A stretch of 64,000 bases of DNA. It comes from Actinomycetes bacterium (GTDB taxonomy: Bacteria > Actinomycetota > Acidimicrobiia > Acidimicrobiales > Palsa-688). The stretch is from positions 16,947-80,946 of the forward strand of contig JAKBAM010000008.1 in assembly GCA_021809105.1 (NCBI GenBank), in the 5' to 3' direction. Shown in pieces: positions 43,017 to 51,865 of this stretch (position 1 is its first letter; each line of letters opens with the position of its first letter). The notes below the pieces were generated by a model, which saw only the letters and a program-made list of their open reading frames with translations, was not told the origin of the DNA and searched no databases. A program made the position numbers and the translations under genes.

Positions 43017-46000
43017 TCACAGTTTCGGGGCCTCCGGCTCGCTGGGATCGCGTCGACGGGATCGGAGCCGAAGGCCGGCACAAACGTCTGCGCCGGTGAG
43101 TGCCAAGGCCAACCAGGCGAGGTCGTTGGCCGAGCTGAGGTCCGCCGGCCAGTCGATGGAGGGCCAGTAGCGCCACCGGTACTGCTGCACGACCACGTAG
43201 ACGCCCACGAGCAGGAAGGCGGCTACCGCGGCGGCGCGGAGGATGGTCCGCCACCGACCCCATCGGCCCGCGACTAGAGCGGCGGCCAGCGCCACGACGC
43301 CGGTCGCCGGGCGGTCCGCGGCGCCCACGATGACTCCGAACCCGAGGGTGACAGCGGTGGCGAGACGGGCCGACGGACGGGGCGCGCCGTTGACCCGGAG
43401 CGCGCCAGCACCCATCCGGATACGCCTGCGCTTCTTGCCCCGCCTCGTGGTCAGCGCCGGGGAGGGGAGGACAGCAACGACGGTGAGGGTGGTCAGCGAA
43501 ACCGCCGAGATCGCAATGGCCACCCAGACGATCTGCTGCGGCATCCACTGGATCTGGATGGTCGTGGGGGAGCTGATCAGCCCGGCCGGCACGTACCAGC
43601 CGTTGGCATAACCGTCGATCAGGGTGGGCGGCCCCAGGCTGCGCCCTCCAGGAAGGGTGGCTTTCCACCCTTTGCTGAGGCTTTGCCCGAGTATCAGCCA
43701 GAACGGCCGGCCGTTGCCGTTCACCTTGACCGTGGTGGAAGTCTGGTTCTGGTGGGTGACGGTGAGGGCCGGCGGTTGAGCGCCACCTCCCGCCGGCGTG
43801 GCAGCTGTCGTGGAGACCGCGGCCAGGCTCTGGGGCCCGCCGCCGGCGGCCGAGTTGAAGGTGAGGTTGTCGATCGACCAGCCCGAAGGGGCCGGCCCCG
43901 CAGTCTCGATGGTGTGGGGTCCGGCGGAGAGGTGCAGGCCCGCGGCGTCGGCGCCGCAGCCGACGAGAGACAGCTGGCCCCCGCCTAGTGCCGTCGAGCT
44001 GCTGCCCGAGATGGCCACTGGCACGGCGTGGCCGTCGACTCGGAGGAGGTCGCTGCGGCATACCGTCGGGATCTGGGTGGGGGTCGCCGGCGCGCGGGCT
44101 GGCAGGCCGAGCTCGGCTATGCCCACCGGTAGGAGGTCGGTGGCTCCGGTGTAGGTGGCGTAGTAGTCGAGGGCGCGTACCTGCCTGACCGCATCGATCG
44201 TTACCCGAACGCTGCTTCCTGTGACCGGAGCGAAGCTGACCTGCACTGCGCTCGTCGCGCCCTGGGGCCGCCCGGCGCCGTCTGGGACCGCCGGTACGTC
44301 GACGGTCCTCGTCGTGGAGCCGACCGTCAAGGTCAGGCGGGTCGGCACTGAGTGGCGCCCATCGTTGATCAGTTGCAGGTCGAGGTGATCCAAGGTCACC
44401 GGGCGGTTGAACTGGTACTGCACCCACCCCCCGACCTGCGGGCCGGTCTCGGGCACCCAGGCCGTCGCTGGGTTGCCATCGACGGCGGCCATCGCGCCGG
44501 CCGAACGATCGCCGATGAGGCGGCCGGACGAGGAGGCGCTCACGATCTCGGCGCCCGCGCTGCTGGGGGGTTGGTAGCTCCCTGTCAGCTGGCTGATCAC
44601 CGGGTCGGGTGCCGTCGTGGCGATCTCGGCGGAGCCGCCGACTGCGAACGTCCGCGCAGTCGGCAAGGTGAAGGTACGGGAGATCTGCGCCTCGGGGTCG
44701 GTACGGGGAGCTTTGGGTGCCCGGATGCGGCTGAGGAGGATGGTCAACGGGTGGGTGAGCGAAGCGGCGCCCGCCCGCGACAGCAGGTCGGTCGGGAGCC
44801 GGAGCGCCTCCTGTGCCGGTGCCACACCCGGGATGGTGATCTCGGCGAGTCCCACCGACCCGAGGCCGTCGTAGCGCTTGTGGGCGCCCCCGGTCGCACC
44901 GTCGGCGATCACGTCCACGCGGTTGACCACTTGCGAGGGGAACGCAACGAGTTGGCCCTGACCGGTGAGTGACGCCGCGGTGAGGTTGACCCGCCGGACC
45001 GCTCGACCGTTCAGCTCCACGGTGACCGCGGTCAAATGACGGGTCCCCGCCGCCTGCAGGAGGCGGATGTGGTCTATGCGCACAGACGAGCTCAGGTCGA
45101 TCCGGATCCGCTGGCCGCCGATGGCGGAGTGGGCGCCGAACGTCCACGCCGTGGAGGGGTTTCCGTCAATGGCGTTGAAGGGCTGGTCCTCGGGCGTATA
45201 GGTCACCGGGTTGCCGTACTCGGTGGCCCGGACCGCGGAGACGCCAGTGATGGTGGCGATGGTCTGGCTGGCGCTCCCCGTGCCTGGGAAGACGGGCATC
45301 ATGTAGTCGGTGGGGTCGGGCACGAGTGGCTTGGCGAGGCCCTGGACCGCCCCGATGTTGTCGTCGAGGGTCCCCCACCGTTGCCCGGCACGGAGATTGC
45401 TGTCGGTGATGACGAGCCTGGCACCGTTGCGCATGGCCTGAGCGAAGCCCCCGGCGTTGCCGGGGAGCGCTGCGCTGTAGAGCAGGGTGGGATTGCCGTT
45501 GAGGAGGCCGGTCGCGGCCGCCTCGACCACGCCGCGCCCGTCACCGTCGAGCAGGAGAGGAGCGGCGACAGCCTCGGTTCGCACGATCGGGCGGGTGCCC
45601 TTGACCCCGAAAACAGCCAGGGCCGGGGGCTGCGGGGCGCCCGGAGGGAGGGCGAGACGAGCCTCGTTGTCCATGGGATAGCGAATCTGAGGCGCGGGGT
45701 TGGGGGCGCCGAAGGGCACGGGGGCGGTGAGACCGAGCGGGGTCGGGGTGAAGTCCTGCCAGAGGGTTTGAGGCAGAGGCAGGTTGTAACGCTCGTACTG
45801 GAGGTCGGATTGGAGCAGGATCGACCCGACGCTCATCATCCGAGCGAGAGGGGCGAGGGTGGCGAAGTTGAGAGAGCCCTCCTGCAGGGGCTCGTCGAGG
45901 GACTGCAGCAGGTTCACCGCCGCGGGGGTACCGGCCGGGACCACCTGCCGGGCGACGTAGGGCCTGGTGAGCAACCCCGGGGGAATGGGGTCCTCCGTCA

Positions 46001-47450
46001 CCCCCCAGGAGTAGGCCCCGAAGTCCTCGCCCGGCAGGCCGAGGACCCGAGTCGAGGATCCCTGGGCGTTCAGGTACGACGCCGCTTGGTACCAGTAGCT
46101 CGGGATCTGCGTCGGCCGGGACAGGTTGGACGCCACCAGCTGCCCTGTCCACAGCGGGGGGATGTCGGCCGCGACCAGGCCCACGCACAACAGGGCGGTG
46201 GCCGTTCCCGCCGAGGGGCGGCGCACGCGCAGGGCCGCAACGCCGGCACCCATCAGCAGTGCCAGCCCGAGGACCACCAGGGGTACTATCCGGTCGACCG
46301 ACCGCATCGCCAAGGCCAGGACCGAGCCGCTCGATGCAGACTCGATGATCTTGCCGACGAGCGACGGACGGTTATATGGGTAGGCGCCCACCGCGATCAG
46401 CGCGCCGGCGATGAGCATCGTGATGGCGAAGGACCGGTAGCGCCACCTGCCGAGCCATCCGAGTGCCACGCTGACAGCGGGGATGGCGAAGCCGACGCCG
46501 ATCAGCCAGAGCGACTGCGTGTAGGGGATAGACGCCATCGTCCAGGGCTGGACCTTGTCCCAGCCGTAGAAGTACCAGTACCCGAGGCCGCGCAGCACCT
46601 CCGCGGCCGACGACGTGTGCGCAACGGTTGCAACCGTCTCCGTCACCCGCAGGATGTTGAGCCCGTAACTGTCCTCGATCAAGAGGCCCACGATCCACCA
46701 CACCGATACCGCAAGGCTGGCGGCGCCCAGGCGCAATGCGGTTCGCACCGCCGCCCCGGGGCGCACCTCGCCCGTCGCCACCACTGCGTAGACCAGCCAC
46801 AGCACTGGCGCCAGCCCCACCAGGGCGATCGACGTGGCGTTGACTCCTCCTACGAAGCACACCACGAAGGCGAAGGCCGCGACCGGACGCCACCGCTGGC
46901 TTCGGGCCGCGATGATGGTGAAGGACAGCAGCCATCCCAAGGCCGCCCACGGCATGACGATCGCCGATGTCCTCGCCAGGTAGTCGATCATGTAAGGGCT
47001 CAGCATGTAGGCGAAGCCGGCTACCGCGGCACCGGCGCGCGCAACACCGAGCTGGCGAGCGCACCACGCCGCTCCCACCCCGGCCGCCAGCACCAGGCTT
47101 CCCATCCAAACCCTCTGGGCGACCCAGACAGGCGCGCCGATCCACTGCGCGACGGTGAAGTAGGGCCCCATCGGCCACAGGTATCCGATGTTCTGGTGGG
47201 TCACCGTCCCCATGCCGACGTTGGGGTCCCACATGGAAGCGGCGCTGCGAGTGAGTCGAGCGGGATCGATGTAGAGGTACTGCTTGGTGTCTGCCGCTAC
47301 GCGCCCGGGCTGGGTGAGCAGCAGCGGTACGTAGCTGACGACCGCCATCACGGCCAGCCAGATGCCTGCCGGGCGGTCGAGGTGCGCCTTGACGCTCCAC
47401 GAACGCGCCAGGCCAACCCCGCCGTCTCGCTCCTCGTGTCGCCCGGTCAT
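43017..47450 (-). CDS. AftD-like alpha-(1->3)-arabinofuranosyltransferase (DUF3367 family)
   Basis: A 1477-residue membrane protein, close to the length of mycobacterial AftD (about 1400). The N-terminal third has about twelve membrane segments of a GT-C transferase with an early acidic loop (AADTKQYLYIDP). The long extracytoplasmic part holds two carbohydrate-binding (F5/8 type C-like) modules, around 765-880 (FNAIDGNPSTAWTFGAHS) and 985-1110 (AAVDGNPATAWVPETG). Three or four membrane segments close the protein. AftD adds arabinofuranose branches to arabinogalactan or lipoarabinomannan from decaprenyl-phospho-arabinose. GGAGGG precedes ATG 47450 by five bases. Sugar specificity outside Mycobacteriales is unproven. 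Confidence 0.85.
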   Translation of the reverse strand: MTGRHEERDGGVGLARSWSVKAHLDRPAGIWLAVMAVVSYVPLLLTQPGRVAADTKQYLYIDPARLTRSAASMWDPNVGMGTVTHQNIGYLWPMGPYFTVAQWIGAPVWVAQRVWMGSLVLAAGVGAAWCARQLGVARAGAAVAGFAYMLSPYMIDYLARTSAIVMPWAALGWLLSFTIIAARSQRWRPVAAFAFVVCFVGGVNATSIALVGLAPVLWLVYAVVATGEVRPGAAVRTALRLGAASLAVSVWWIVGLLIEDSYGLNILRVTETVATVAHTSSAAEVLRGLGYWYFYGWDKVQPWTMASIPYTQSLWLIGVGFAIPAVSVALGWLGRWRYRSFAITMLIAGALIAVGAYPYNRPSLVGKIIESASSGSVLALAMRSVDRIVPLVVLGLALLMGAGVAALRVRRPSAGTATALLCVGLVAADIPPLWTGQLVASNLSRPTQIPSYWYQAASYLNAQGSSTRVLGLPGEDFGAYSWGVTEDPIPPGLLTRPYVARQVVPAGTPAAVNLLQSLDEPLQEGSLNFATLAPLARMMSVGSILLQSDLQYERYNLPLPQTLWQDFTPTPLGLTAPVPFGAPNPAPQIRYPMDNEARLALPPGAPQPPALAVFGVKGTRPIVRTEAVAAPLLLDGDGRGVVEAAATGLLNGNPTLLYSAALPGNAGGFAQAMRNGARLVITDSNLRAGQRWGTLDDNIGAVQGLAKPLVPDPTDYMMPVFPGTGSASQTIATITGVSAVRATEYGNPVTYTPEDQPFNAIDGNPSTAWTFGAHSAIGGQRIRIDLSSSVRIDHIRLLQAAGTRHLTAVTVELNGRAVRRVNLTAASLTGQGQLVAFPSQVVNRVDVIADGATGGAHKRYDGLGSVGLAEITIPGVAPAQEALRLPTDLLSRAGAASLTHPLTILLSRIRAPKAPRTDPEAQISRTFTLPTARTFAVGGSAEIATTAPDPVISQLTGSYQPPSSAGAEIVSASSSGRLIGDRSAGAMAAVDGNPATAWVPETGPQVGGWVQYQFNRPVTLDHLDLQLINDGRHSVPTRLTLTVGSTTRTVDVPAVPDGAGRPQGATSAVQVSFAPVTGSSVRVTIDAVRQVRALDYYATYTGATDLLPVGIAELGLPARAPATPTQIPTVCRSDLLRVDGHAVPVAISGSSSTALGGGQLSLVGCGADAAGLHLSAGPHTIETAGPAPSGWSIDNLTFNSAAGGGPQSLAAVSTTAATPAGGGAQPPALTVTHQNQTSTTVKVNGNGRPFWLILGQSLSKGWKATLPGGRSLGPPTLIDGYANGWYVPAGLISSPTTIQIQWMPQQIVWVAIAISAVSLTTLTVVAVLPSPALTTRRGKKRRRIRMGAGALRVNGAPRPSARLATAVTLGFGVIVGAADRPATGVVALAAALVAGRWGRWRTILRAAAVAAFLLVGVYVVVQQYRWRYWPSIDWPADLSSANDLAWLALALTGADVCAGLRLRSRRRDPSEPEAPKL

Positions 47451-47756
47451 GGTGCCCTCCTAGCCGAAGGAACGCGGCCTGCTCCGGCTCCTCGAAGCGT
47501 CCGAGCGGCTGGAGGGTAGTCGGCGGGTCGGCCCGGTTGTCGTCGAGAGGCGGGGGGGCCGGATGCTCCGGTAGAGGCGCTCGGCCCGCTCCGGTCGAAG
47601 CGCACCGAGTCCACCACTGTCCTGACCACGTCGCCGCTGGACTTTATCGGCCGGCGCCGAGCCGGTAGCATCGTGCCCTCAGGGAGAGTGAGCTGTCACT
47701 GTGTGCCATCGAGCTTTCGACGCCGCCGAGCAGGGGCAGCACGTGTTGGGCAACAG
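47451..47756. other. 306-bp divergent intergenic region
   Basis: It lies between the AftD-like gene and the DMT-like gene. It holds the aftD Shine-Dalgarno, a G-rich run (GGCGGGGGGG near 47561) and a candidate promoter at 47643-47671. An open minus-strand frame of 74 codons (47447-47671) is Arg/Pro/Ser-rich and not called a gene. Confidence 0.6.
47643..47671 (+). promoter_or_regulatory. Candidate promoter of the DMT-like gene
   Basis: TTTATC (47643-47648) and TAGCAT (47666-47671) are spaced by 17 bp. An AGGGAG (47681-47686) follows but is poorly spaced for any in-frame start. Confidence 0.35.
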
Positions 47757-48686
47757 ATGTTCGGGAGCTGGGTGACGACGGGCTGGGGGGTGCCGCTCGC
47801 CGCGTTCTCGATTCTCTTCTACGACGTCGGCTACGTCCTCGAGAAGCAGGCTCTCGTATCGCTGCCGCCGTTGGGCGCTCCGTCGCTGCTCTTGGTCCGC
47901 ACGCTCCTCTCGACGCGCCGGTGGGTGGCCGGCTTCGTGGCCATGCTGGTTGGCCTGGCTGTCCAGGTGATCGCCCTCACGGTCGCACCCGTCTCAGTCG
48001 TGGAACCTATCCTGGCCGGCGGCACGGTCTTGTTGATACCGGTGGCCCGGCTGGTGTTGCGCGAGCGCCTGGGCTCGGCCGACCAGGTGGCCATCGTGTT
48101 GCTGGTGGGCGGCGTGATGGCGGTCGCGGTGTCGACCCCGCCTGCGGGGCACCTCGCCGGGGGCGCCCACCCGCTGGCCCTGGTGGCGTTGATAGCCGGC
48201 GTCGTCGCAGCAGGTACGGCGCTGGCATGGAAGTCCACCGGGTACCGGAGGGCCAGCGCCCCGAAGACCGTGCTCGCGGTGGGCCTCTACTACGGCACCG
48301 GTGCGGTGGCCAAGAAGGGGGTGGCGATCGAGCTCGTGCGTCACGGGTTCGTCCGAGGGTCAGAGGCGGCGCTGCTCACCGTGTACCCCTGGCTGTTCCT
48401 CCTGGCGACGGCGGTGGGCATGGCCCTGTTCCAGGTGGGGCTCCAGCGTTTCCCGGCCGCCATCTTGGTGCCGGCGTCCAACGGGACCTCCGCAGGATTC
48501 GCCCTCGTCGGCGCAGCCGTGATCTTCGGTGAGCCGTGGGCGGGCGCAGGATGGCATGTCGCGGTGCTGCTGGTCGGGTATGCGGGCATCGTTGCCGGAC
48601 TCACCGTGCTGACGTTTGCCGCCGCTCCGGTTGCTTCGGTGTGCCCTTTGATCGAGCCTGCAGCCCAAAGGCAGACCGGCCTGTGA
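47757..48686 (+). CDS. DMT/EamA-like integral membrane transporter
   Basis: A 309-residue protein with about ten hydrophobic segments in two similar halves and the EamA-like segment APVSVVEPILAGGTVLLIPVARLVLRERLG, repeated as AAILVPASNGTSAGFALVGAAVIFGE. It may export a lipid-linked sugar or metabolite, or act like NIPA-type magnesium carriers. The GT-C gene that overlaps it (GTGA) makes a lipid-sugar flippase role attractive, as for ArnE/ArnF partners, but this is inference. ATG 47757 is chosen at the first membrane segment; GTG 47688 would add 23 residues. Confidence 0.72.
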   Translation: MFGSWVTTGWGVPLAAFSILFYDVGYVLEKQALVSLPPLGAPSLLLVRTLLSTRRWVAGFVAMLVGLAVQVIALTVAPVSVVEPILAGGTVLLIPVARLVLRERLGSADQVAIVLLVGGVMAVAVSTPPAGHLAGGAHPLALVALIAGVVAAGTALAWKSTGYRRASAPKTVLAVGLYYGTGAVAKKGVAIELVRHGFVRGSEAALLTVYPWLFLLATAVGMALFQVGLQRFPAAILVPASNGTSAGFALVGAAVIFGEPWAGAGWHVAVLLVGYAGIVAGLTVLTFAAAPVASVCPLIEPAAQRQTGL

Positions 48687-50047
48687 CGGTGTCGCGCCCG
48701 CAGCTCCAGGACTCGCCGCCGGCGGCCCCCGGCAGTGCCGGCCGGCTGAGGAGAGCGCTGCCCCTGCTGGTGATCCTGGCCGTCGGGTTGGCGATACGGA
48801 TCATCCCGGTGCTCGTAGGCCACCACTTCAAGCCCGCCGGCGACGCCCTCTTCTACCACCTGGAGGCGAACTTCCTCGTCGAAGGCCGGGGATGGTCCAA
48901 CCCCCTCCAGGTCCTGGCCGGCCATCGGGGGACGCCGACTGCCGCTTTCCCGCCGCTGTTCACCCTGGTGCTCTCGGTCTCGTCGCTCGTCGGCTTCAAG
49001 TCCTTCTTCGCCCACCGGATCTGGTCAGGAGTGGTCGGGACCGTCGGCGTGGCCCTGGCCGCTGGGCTCGGGCGCAGCATCTCCGGAAGGAAAGCCGCCC
49101 TCTGGGCGGCGGGCTTGGCGGCCGTCTACCCCAACCTCTGGATGAGCAACAACCTCGCCTTGTCCGAGACCATCTCGCCGGTGCTCGTCCTGGGACTCCT
49201 GTGGGCCGGCTATGCGTTCTGGAAGTCCCCGAGCGTCAAGCGGGCGTTGTTGCTGGGGGTCGTCCTAGGGCTGGCCATCCTCGGCCGGGACGAGCTGCTG
49301 CTCCTGGGGCCTCTGGCGGTGCTCCCGCTGGCACTGGGCCGGCGTCGCTCGTGGCCTGACCGCGGCCGATTCCTCGCTTCGGCGGTCCTGGCTTCGGGCC
49401 TCGTCGTAGGGCCCTGGGTGGGATATAACCTCAGTCGCTTCCAGGACCCGGTGTTCGTGTCAGACGGGCTCGGGGTCACCCTGGCGTCGGCCAACTGCAA
49501 TCAGACCTGGTACGGCCCCGACGCCGGCTACTGGTCCCTCCCGTGCGCCGCGGCGGTGCCTTACAAGCAGACCGTCGACGAGTCGGTGCAGGGAGCCGAA
49601 GCGCAGTCCTTCGCGCTGCACTACATAGGCACCCACCTCGGTGGCCTCCCCCGCATAGAGGCGATCCGCCTGGGGCGCGCGTTCGGCGTCTACCGGCCGA
49701 TCCAGCAGATCGACTTGGACGTCTTCATCGAAGGAAGGCCGCGCGTCTGGGCTTTCGCAGGCCTCGGTATGTACTACTGCCTGGTTCCCCTCGCCATCGC
49801 CGGGGCCGTCGTCCTCCGCCGTCGTGGCCTACCGCTCTACCCGGTGCTGGCGGTGCTGGCGGACGTCGTGGTCTCGGTCCTGCTCACGTTCGGGCAGACG
49901 AGGTATCGCTCCACGCTCGAGCCGGTGCTCGTAGTCCTGGCTGCGGTGGCGATCGCAGGATGGCGTCGCAAGGGCCGGACTGTGACGGGTGCCCCGGGCG
50001 AGGAGACCGCCGGAGTGCTCGTGTTGGACGGCGCGGCGCCCTCCTAA
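48683..50047 (+). CDS. GT-C family glycosyltransferase (GT39/ArnT-like)
   Basis: A 454-residue polytopic protein with an N-terminal membrane segment (LPLLVILAVGLAIRIIPVLV) followed by a first luminal loop with the acidic KPAGDALFYHLEANFLVEGRGW, the catalytic-Asp position of polyprenyl-phosphate-sugar transferases. Ten or more membrane segments follow. It would transfer a sugar from a lipid carrier to a protein or glycan outside the cell. GTG 48683 overlaps the preceding membrane gene by 4 bp, so the two are translated together. The donor sugar is unknown. Confidence 0.82.
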   Translation: MTVSRPQLQDSPPAAPGSAGRLRRALPLLVILAVGLAIRIIPVLVGHHFKPAGDALFYHLEANFLVEGRGWSNPLQVLAGHRGTPTAAFPPLFTLVLSVSSLVGFKSFFAHRIWSGVVGTVGVALAAGLGRSISGRKAALWAAGLAAVYPNLWMSNNLALSETISPVLVLGLLWAGYAFWKSPSVKRALLLGVVLGLAILGRDELLLLGPLAVLPLALGRRRSWPDRGRFLASAVLASGLVVGPWVGYNLSRFQDPVFVSDGLGVTLASANCNQTWYGPDAGYWSLPCAAAVPYKQTVDESVQGAEAQSFALHYIGTHLGGLPRIEAIRLGRAFGVYRPIQQIDLDVFIEGRPRVWAFAGLGMYYCLVPLAIAGAVVLRRRGLPLYPVLAVLADVVVSVLLTFGQTRYRSTLEPVLVVLAAVAIAGWRRKGRTVTGAPGEETAGVLVLDGAAPS

Positions 50048-50071
50048 AGCGGTCGACCGGTCGGCTTTGGG

Positions 50072-50077
50072 TACCCT
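50072..50077 (+). promoter_or_regulatory. Candidate -10 box for a leaderless start
   Basis: TACCCT lies exactly seven bases before ATG 50085, which has no Shine-Dalgarno. The 10-bp palindrome CGGTCGACCG (50050-50059) sits in the -35 zone. Confidence 0.4.
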
Positions 50078-50084
50078 CCTATCC

Positions 50085-50564
50085 ATGGGAGTGATCGACC
50101 AAGCTCAGATGCGAAGCATCCTCGGTCATTTCTGCTCCGGTATCACCATCATCACCGCGCACGACCAGGACGGTCCCGCCGGGATGACATGCCAGTCGTT
50201 CTCGTCGGTATCGCTCGATCCGCCGCTGGTGCTCTTCTGCCCGGCCAAGAGCTCGACGTCCTGGCCGCGGATACGCGCGGCCGGGCATTTCTGCGCCAAC
50301 GTCCTCGGTGAGGACCAAGAGGAGCTGTGCCGTGCGTTCGCCACGAGCGGTGGGGACAAGTTCAGCGGCGTGGAGTGGAGACCCGGCCCGAGCGGGGCTC
50401 CGATCATCCGTGGCGCTCTGGCGATCGTCGATTGCGAGCTCGAGGTGGTCCACGAAGCGGGCGATCACGACCTCGTCATCGGTCGTGTGCTGCACCTCGA
50501 TGCAATGCCCTCCGGGAGGCCGCTGCTCTTTTTCCGAGGCGGCTATGCCCGCCTGGCCGGCTGA
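50085..50564 (+). CDS. Flavin reductase, HsaB-like
   Basis: A 159-residue flavin reductase of the DIM6/NTAB type. The N-terminal part (MRSILGHFCSGITIITA, then CQSFSSVSLDPPLVLFCPAKSS) and DKFSGVEWRP strongly recall actinobacterial HsaB, the FMN reductase of the 3-HSA hydroxylase in steroid A/B-ring breakdown; HsaB is somewhat longer at its C-terminus. It supplies reduced flavin to a monooxygenase. No HsaA, HsaC or HsaD gene is in the window, so its partner is elsewhere or is another oxygenase such as the one at 17603-18970. Confidence 0.8.
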   Translation: MGVIDQAQMRSILGHFCSGITIITAHDQDGPAGMTCQSFSSVSLDPPLVLFCPAKSSTSWPRIRAAGHFCANVLGEDQEELCRAFATSGGDKFSGVEWRPGPSGAPIIRGALAIVDCELEVVHEAGDHDLVIGRVLHLDAMPSGRPLLFFRGGYARLAG

Positions 50565-50613
50565 CGTCCTCTCTGGCGGACCGCCGGCGAGCAGTCTCAG
50601 GCGATGAGGTGTC

Positions 50614-51831
50614 TCAGGCGACGACGCCGCGGACCTTGAGGTCCACGATGCTGTCCCAGTCGAGCCCGAGGTCGCTCAAGATGGCCTCACCGTGCTCGTT
50701 GAACCCGGGTGCCCGGCCAGGCTTCGCGGTTTCCCCTCCGTAGGTCACCGGCGCAGCAACCAGCTTCAGAGATACTCCTGACGCCGTCTTGCACTCTTGT
50801 ACGTACCCGTTGGCTGCCGACTGGGGATCGGCTGCCGCCTCGATGGTGTCCTGGACGACCGCCCACTGGCCGGAGAAGCCGGCCAGCTTGTCGCGCCACT
50901 CGGCGAGGGTGTGGTCGGCGAATGCCGCCCGAAGCAGGTCTGCAGCGGCGCCGCTGTTGGATAGTAGAGATGCGTGGTCGGCGAAGCGGTCGTCGACGGC
51001 CAGATCGTGGCGGCCGAGCACCTCGCACAGCGGTGCCCAGTACTTACCAGCCTGCAGGCACGTGAACGACAGCCACCGGCCGTCCTTGGTCTGGTAGTTG
51101 GAAGACAGTGGGTTGAGTCTCTGCGCATTGACCGACGGAGCTCTCCACGGCGAGTCGATGGCGAGCGACATGGCTATGGCCTGACCCATCGCCCACATGC
51201 CCGAGGCCAGGAGGGAGACGTCGACGGTGGTGGCCTCACCGGTGCGCTCCCGGTGAAACAGGGCGCCCATGATGCCTCCGGCGATGGTCATGCCGCCGAT
51301 GGAATCCCCGAACCCGGGCCCAGGCGGGACGGGCACGTGGTGGTCCTCCGGGCGCATGACACCGAGCGCAGCGCCCGAGCGGCACCAAAAGGCCAGTTGG
51401 TCGTACGATCCCTTGTCGGCATCGGGCCCGTGCTCGCCCTGTCCGGTGCCGGCCACATAGATGATCTGCGGGTTGTGGCTGCGGATCTCGTCGGGCCCGA
51501 TCCGGAGCTTCTCGCGCACACCCGGGAGCTTGTTGGTCAAGAAGACGTCCGACGTAGCGACGAGCTTGTAGAGGATGTCGATCCCGTCCGGCGAGGTCAG
51601 GTCGAGCGCCAGGCTTCGCTTGCCCCGGTTGGAGTGCTCTAGGAGGGGATGGACGTCGGGGGGCAACACAGCCACGCCCGTCGACGCCAGCCCTCGCATG
51701 GCGTCGCCCCGCTCGACGTGCTCGATCTTGATCACGTCGGCTCCCCAGTCGGACAGGAGGGCCGAAGCGGCGGGTACGAAGGTGTGCTCGGCCACCTCGA
51801 GGACGCGGACGCCCTTCATCACTGCAGTCAT
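50614..51831 (-). CDS. Class III (CaiB/BaiF) CoA transferase
   Basis: A 405-residue CoA transferase with VRVLEVAEHTFVPAASALLSDWGADVIKIEHV (in segments), HSNRGKRSLALDL and catalytic Asp176 in GFGDSIGG. All core motifs of an active enzyme are present. ATG 51831 is chosen because GGAG lies about seven bases upstream; the open frame extends to 51993 but overlaps the aldehyde dehydrogenase. It follows that gene on the minus strand with a 34-bp gap, so aldehyde oxidation followed by CoA transfer to the acid is plausible. Confidence 0.87.
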   Translation of the reverse strand: MTAVMKGVRVLEVAEHTFVPAASALLSDWGADVIKIEHVERGDAMRGLASTGVAVLPPDVHPLLEHSNRGKRSLALDLTSPDGIDILYKLVATSDVFLTNKLPGVREKLRIGPDEIRSHNPQIIYVAGTGQGEHGPDADKGSYDQLAFWCRSGAALGVMRPEDHHVPVPPGPGFGDSIGGMTIAGGIMGALFHRERTGEATTVDVSLLASGMWAMGQAIAMSLAIDSPWRAPSVNAQRLNPLSSNYQTKDGRWLSFTCLQAGKYWAPLCEVLGRHDLAVDDRFADHASLLSNSGAAADLLRAAFADHTLAEWRDKLAGFSGQWAVVQDTIEAAADPQSAANGYVQECKTASGVSLKLVAAPVTYGGETAKPGRAPGFNEHGEAILSDLGLDWDSIVDLKVRGVVA

Positions 51832-51865
51832 TGGGTTCTCCAGGTTGGGCCAGTTGTACCTGGCG

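Noticed and set aside
42976..45147. A 723-codon minus-strand frame overlapping the AftD-like gene in another phase
   Set aside because: Dominated by Arg, Pro and Gly; the alternative phase encodes carbohydrate-binding modules and membrane segments.
45036..47519. An 827-codon open frame antisense to the AftD-like gene
   Set aside because: Composition is rich in His, Gly, Arg and Gln with no fold-like pattern; it is the expected antisense shadow of a long gene in GC-rich DNA, and the opposite strand encodes a convincing membrane protein.
47447..47671. A 74-codon frame ending in an ATGA-type overlap with the AftD-like start
   Set aside because: The overlap is tempting, but the peptide is low-complexity Arg/Pro/Ser, lacks a Shine-Dalgarno, and the AftD-like gene has its own good one.
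50591..50621. Direct repeat GTCTCAGGCGA (two copies) before the convergent CoA transferase end
   Set aside because: Only two 11-bp copies with no symmetry or hairpin; probably chance.
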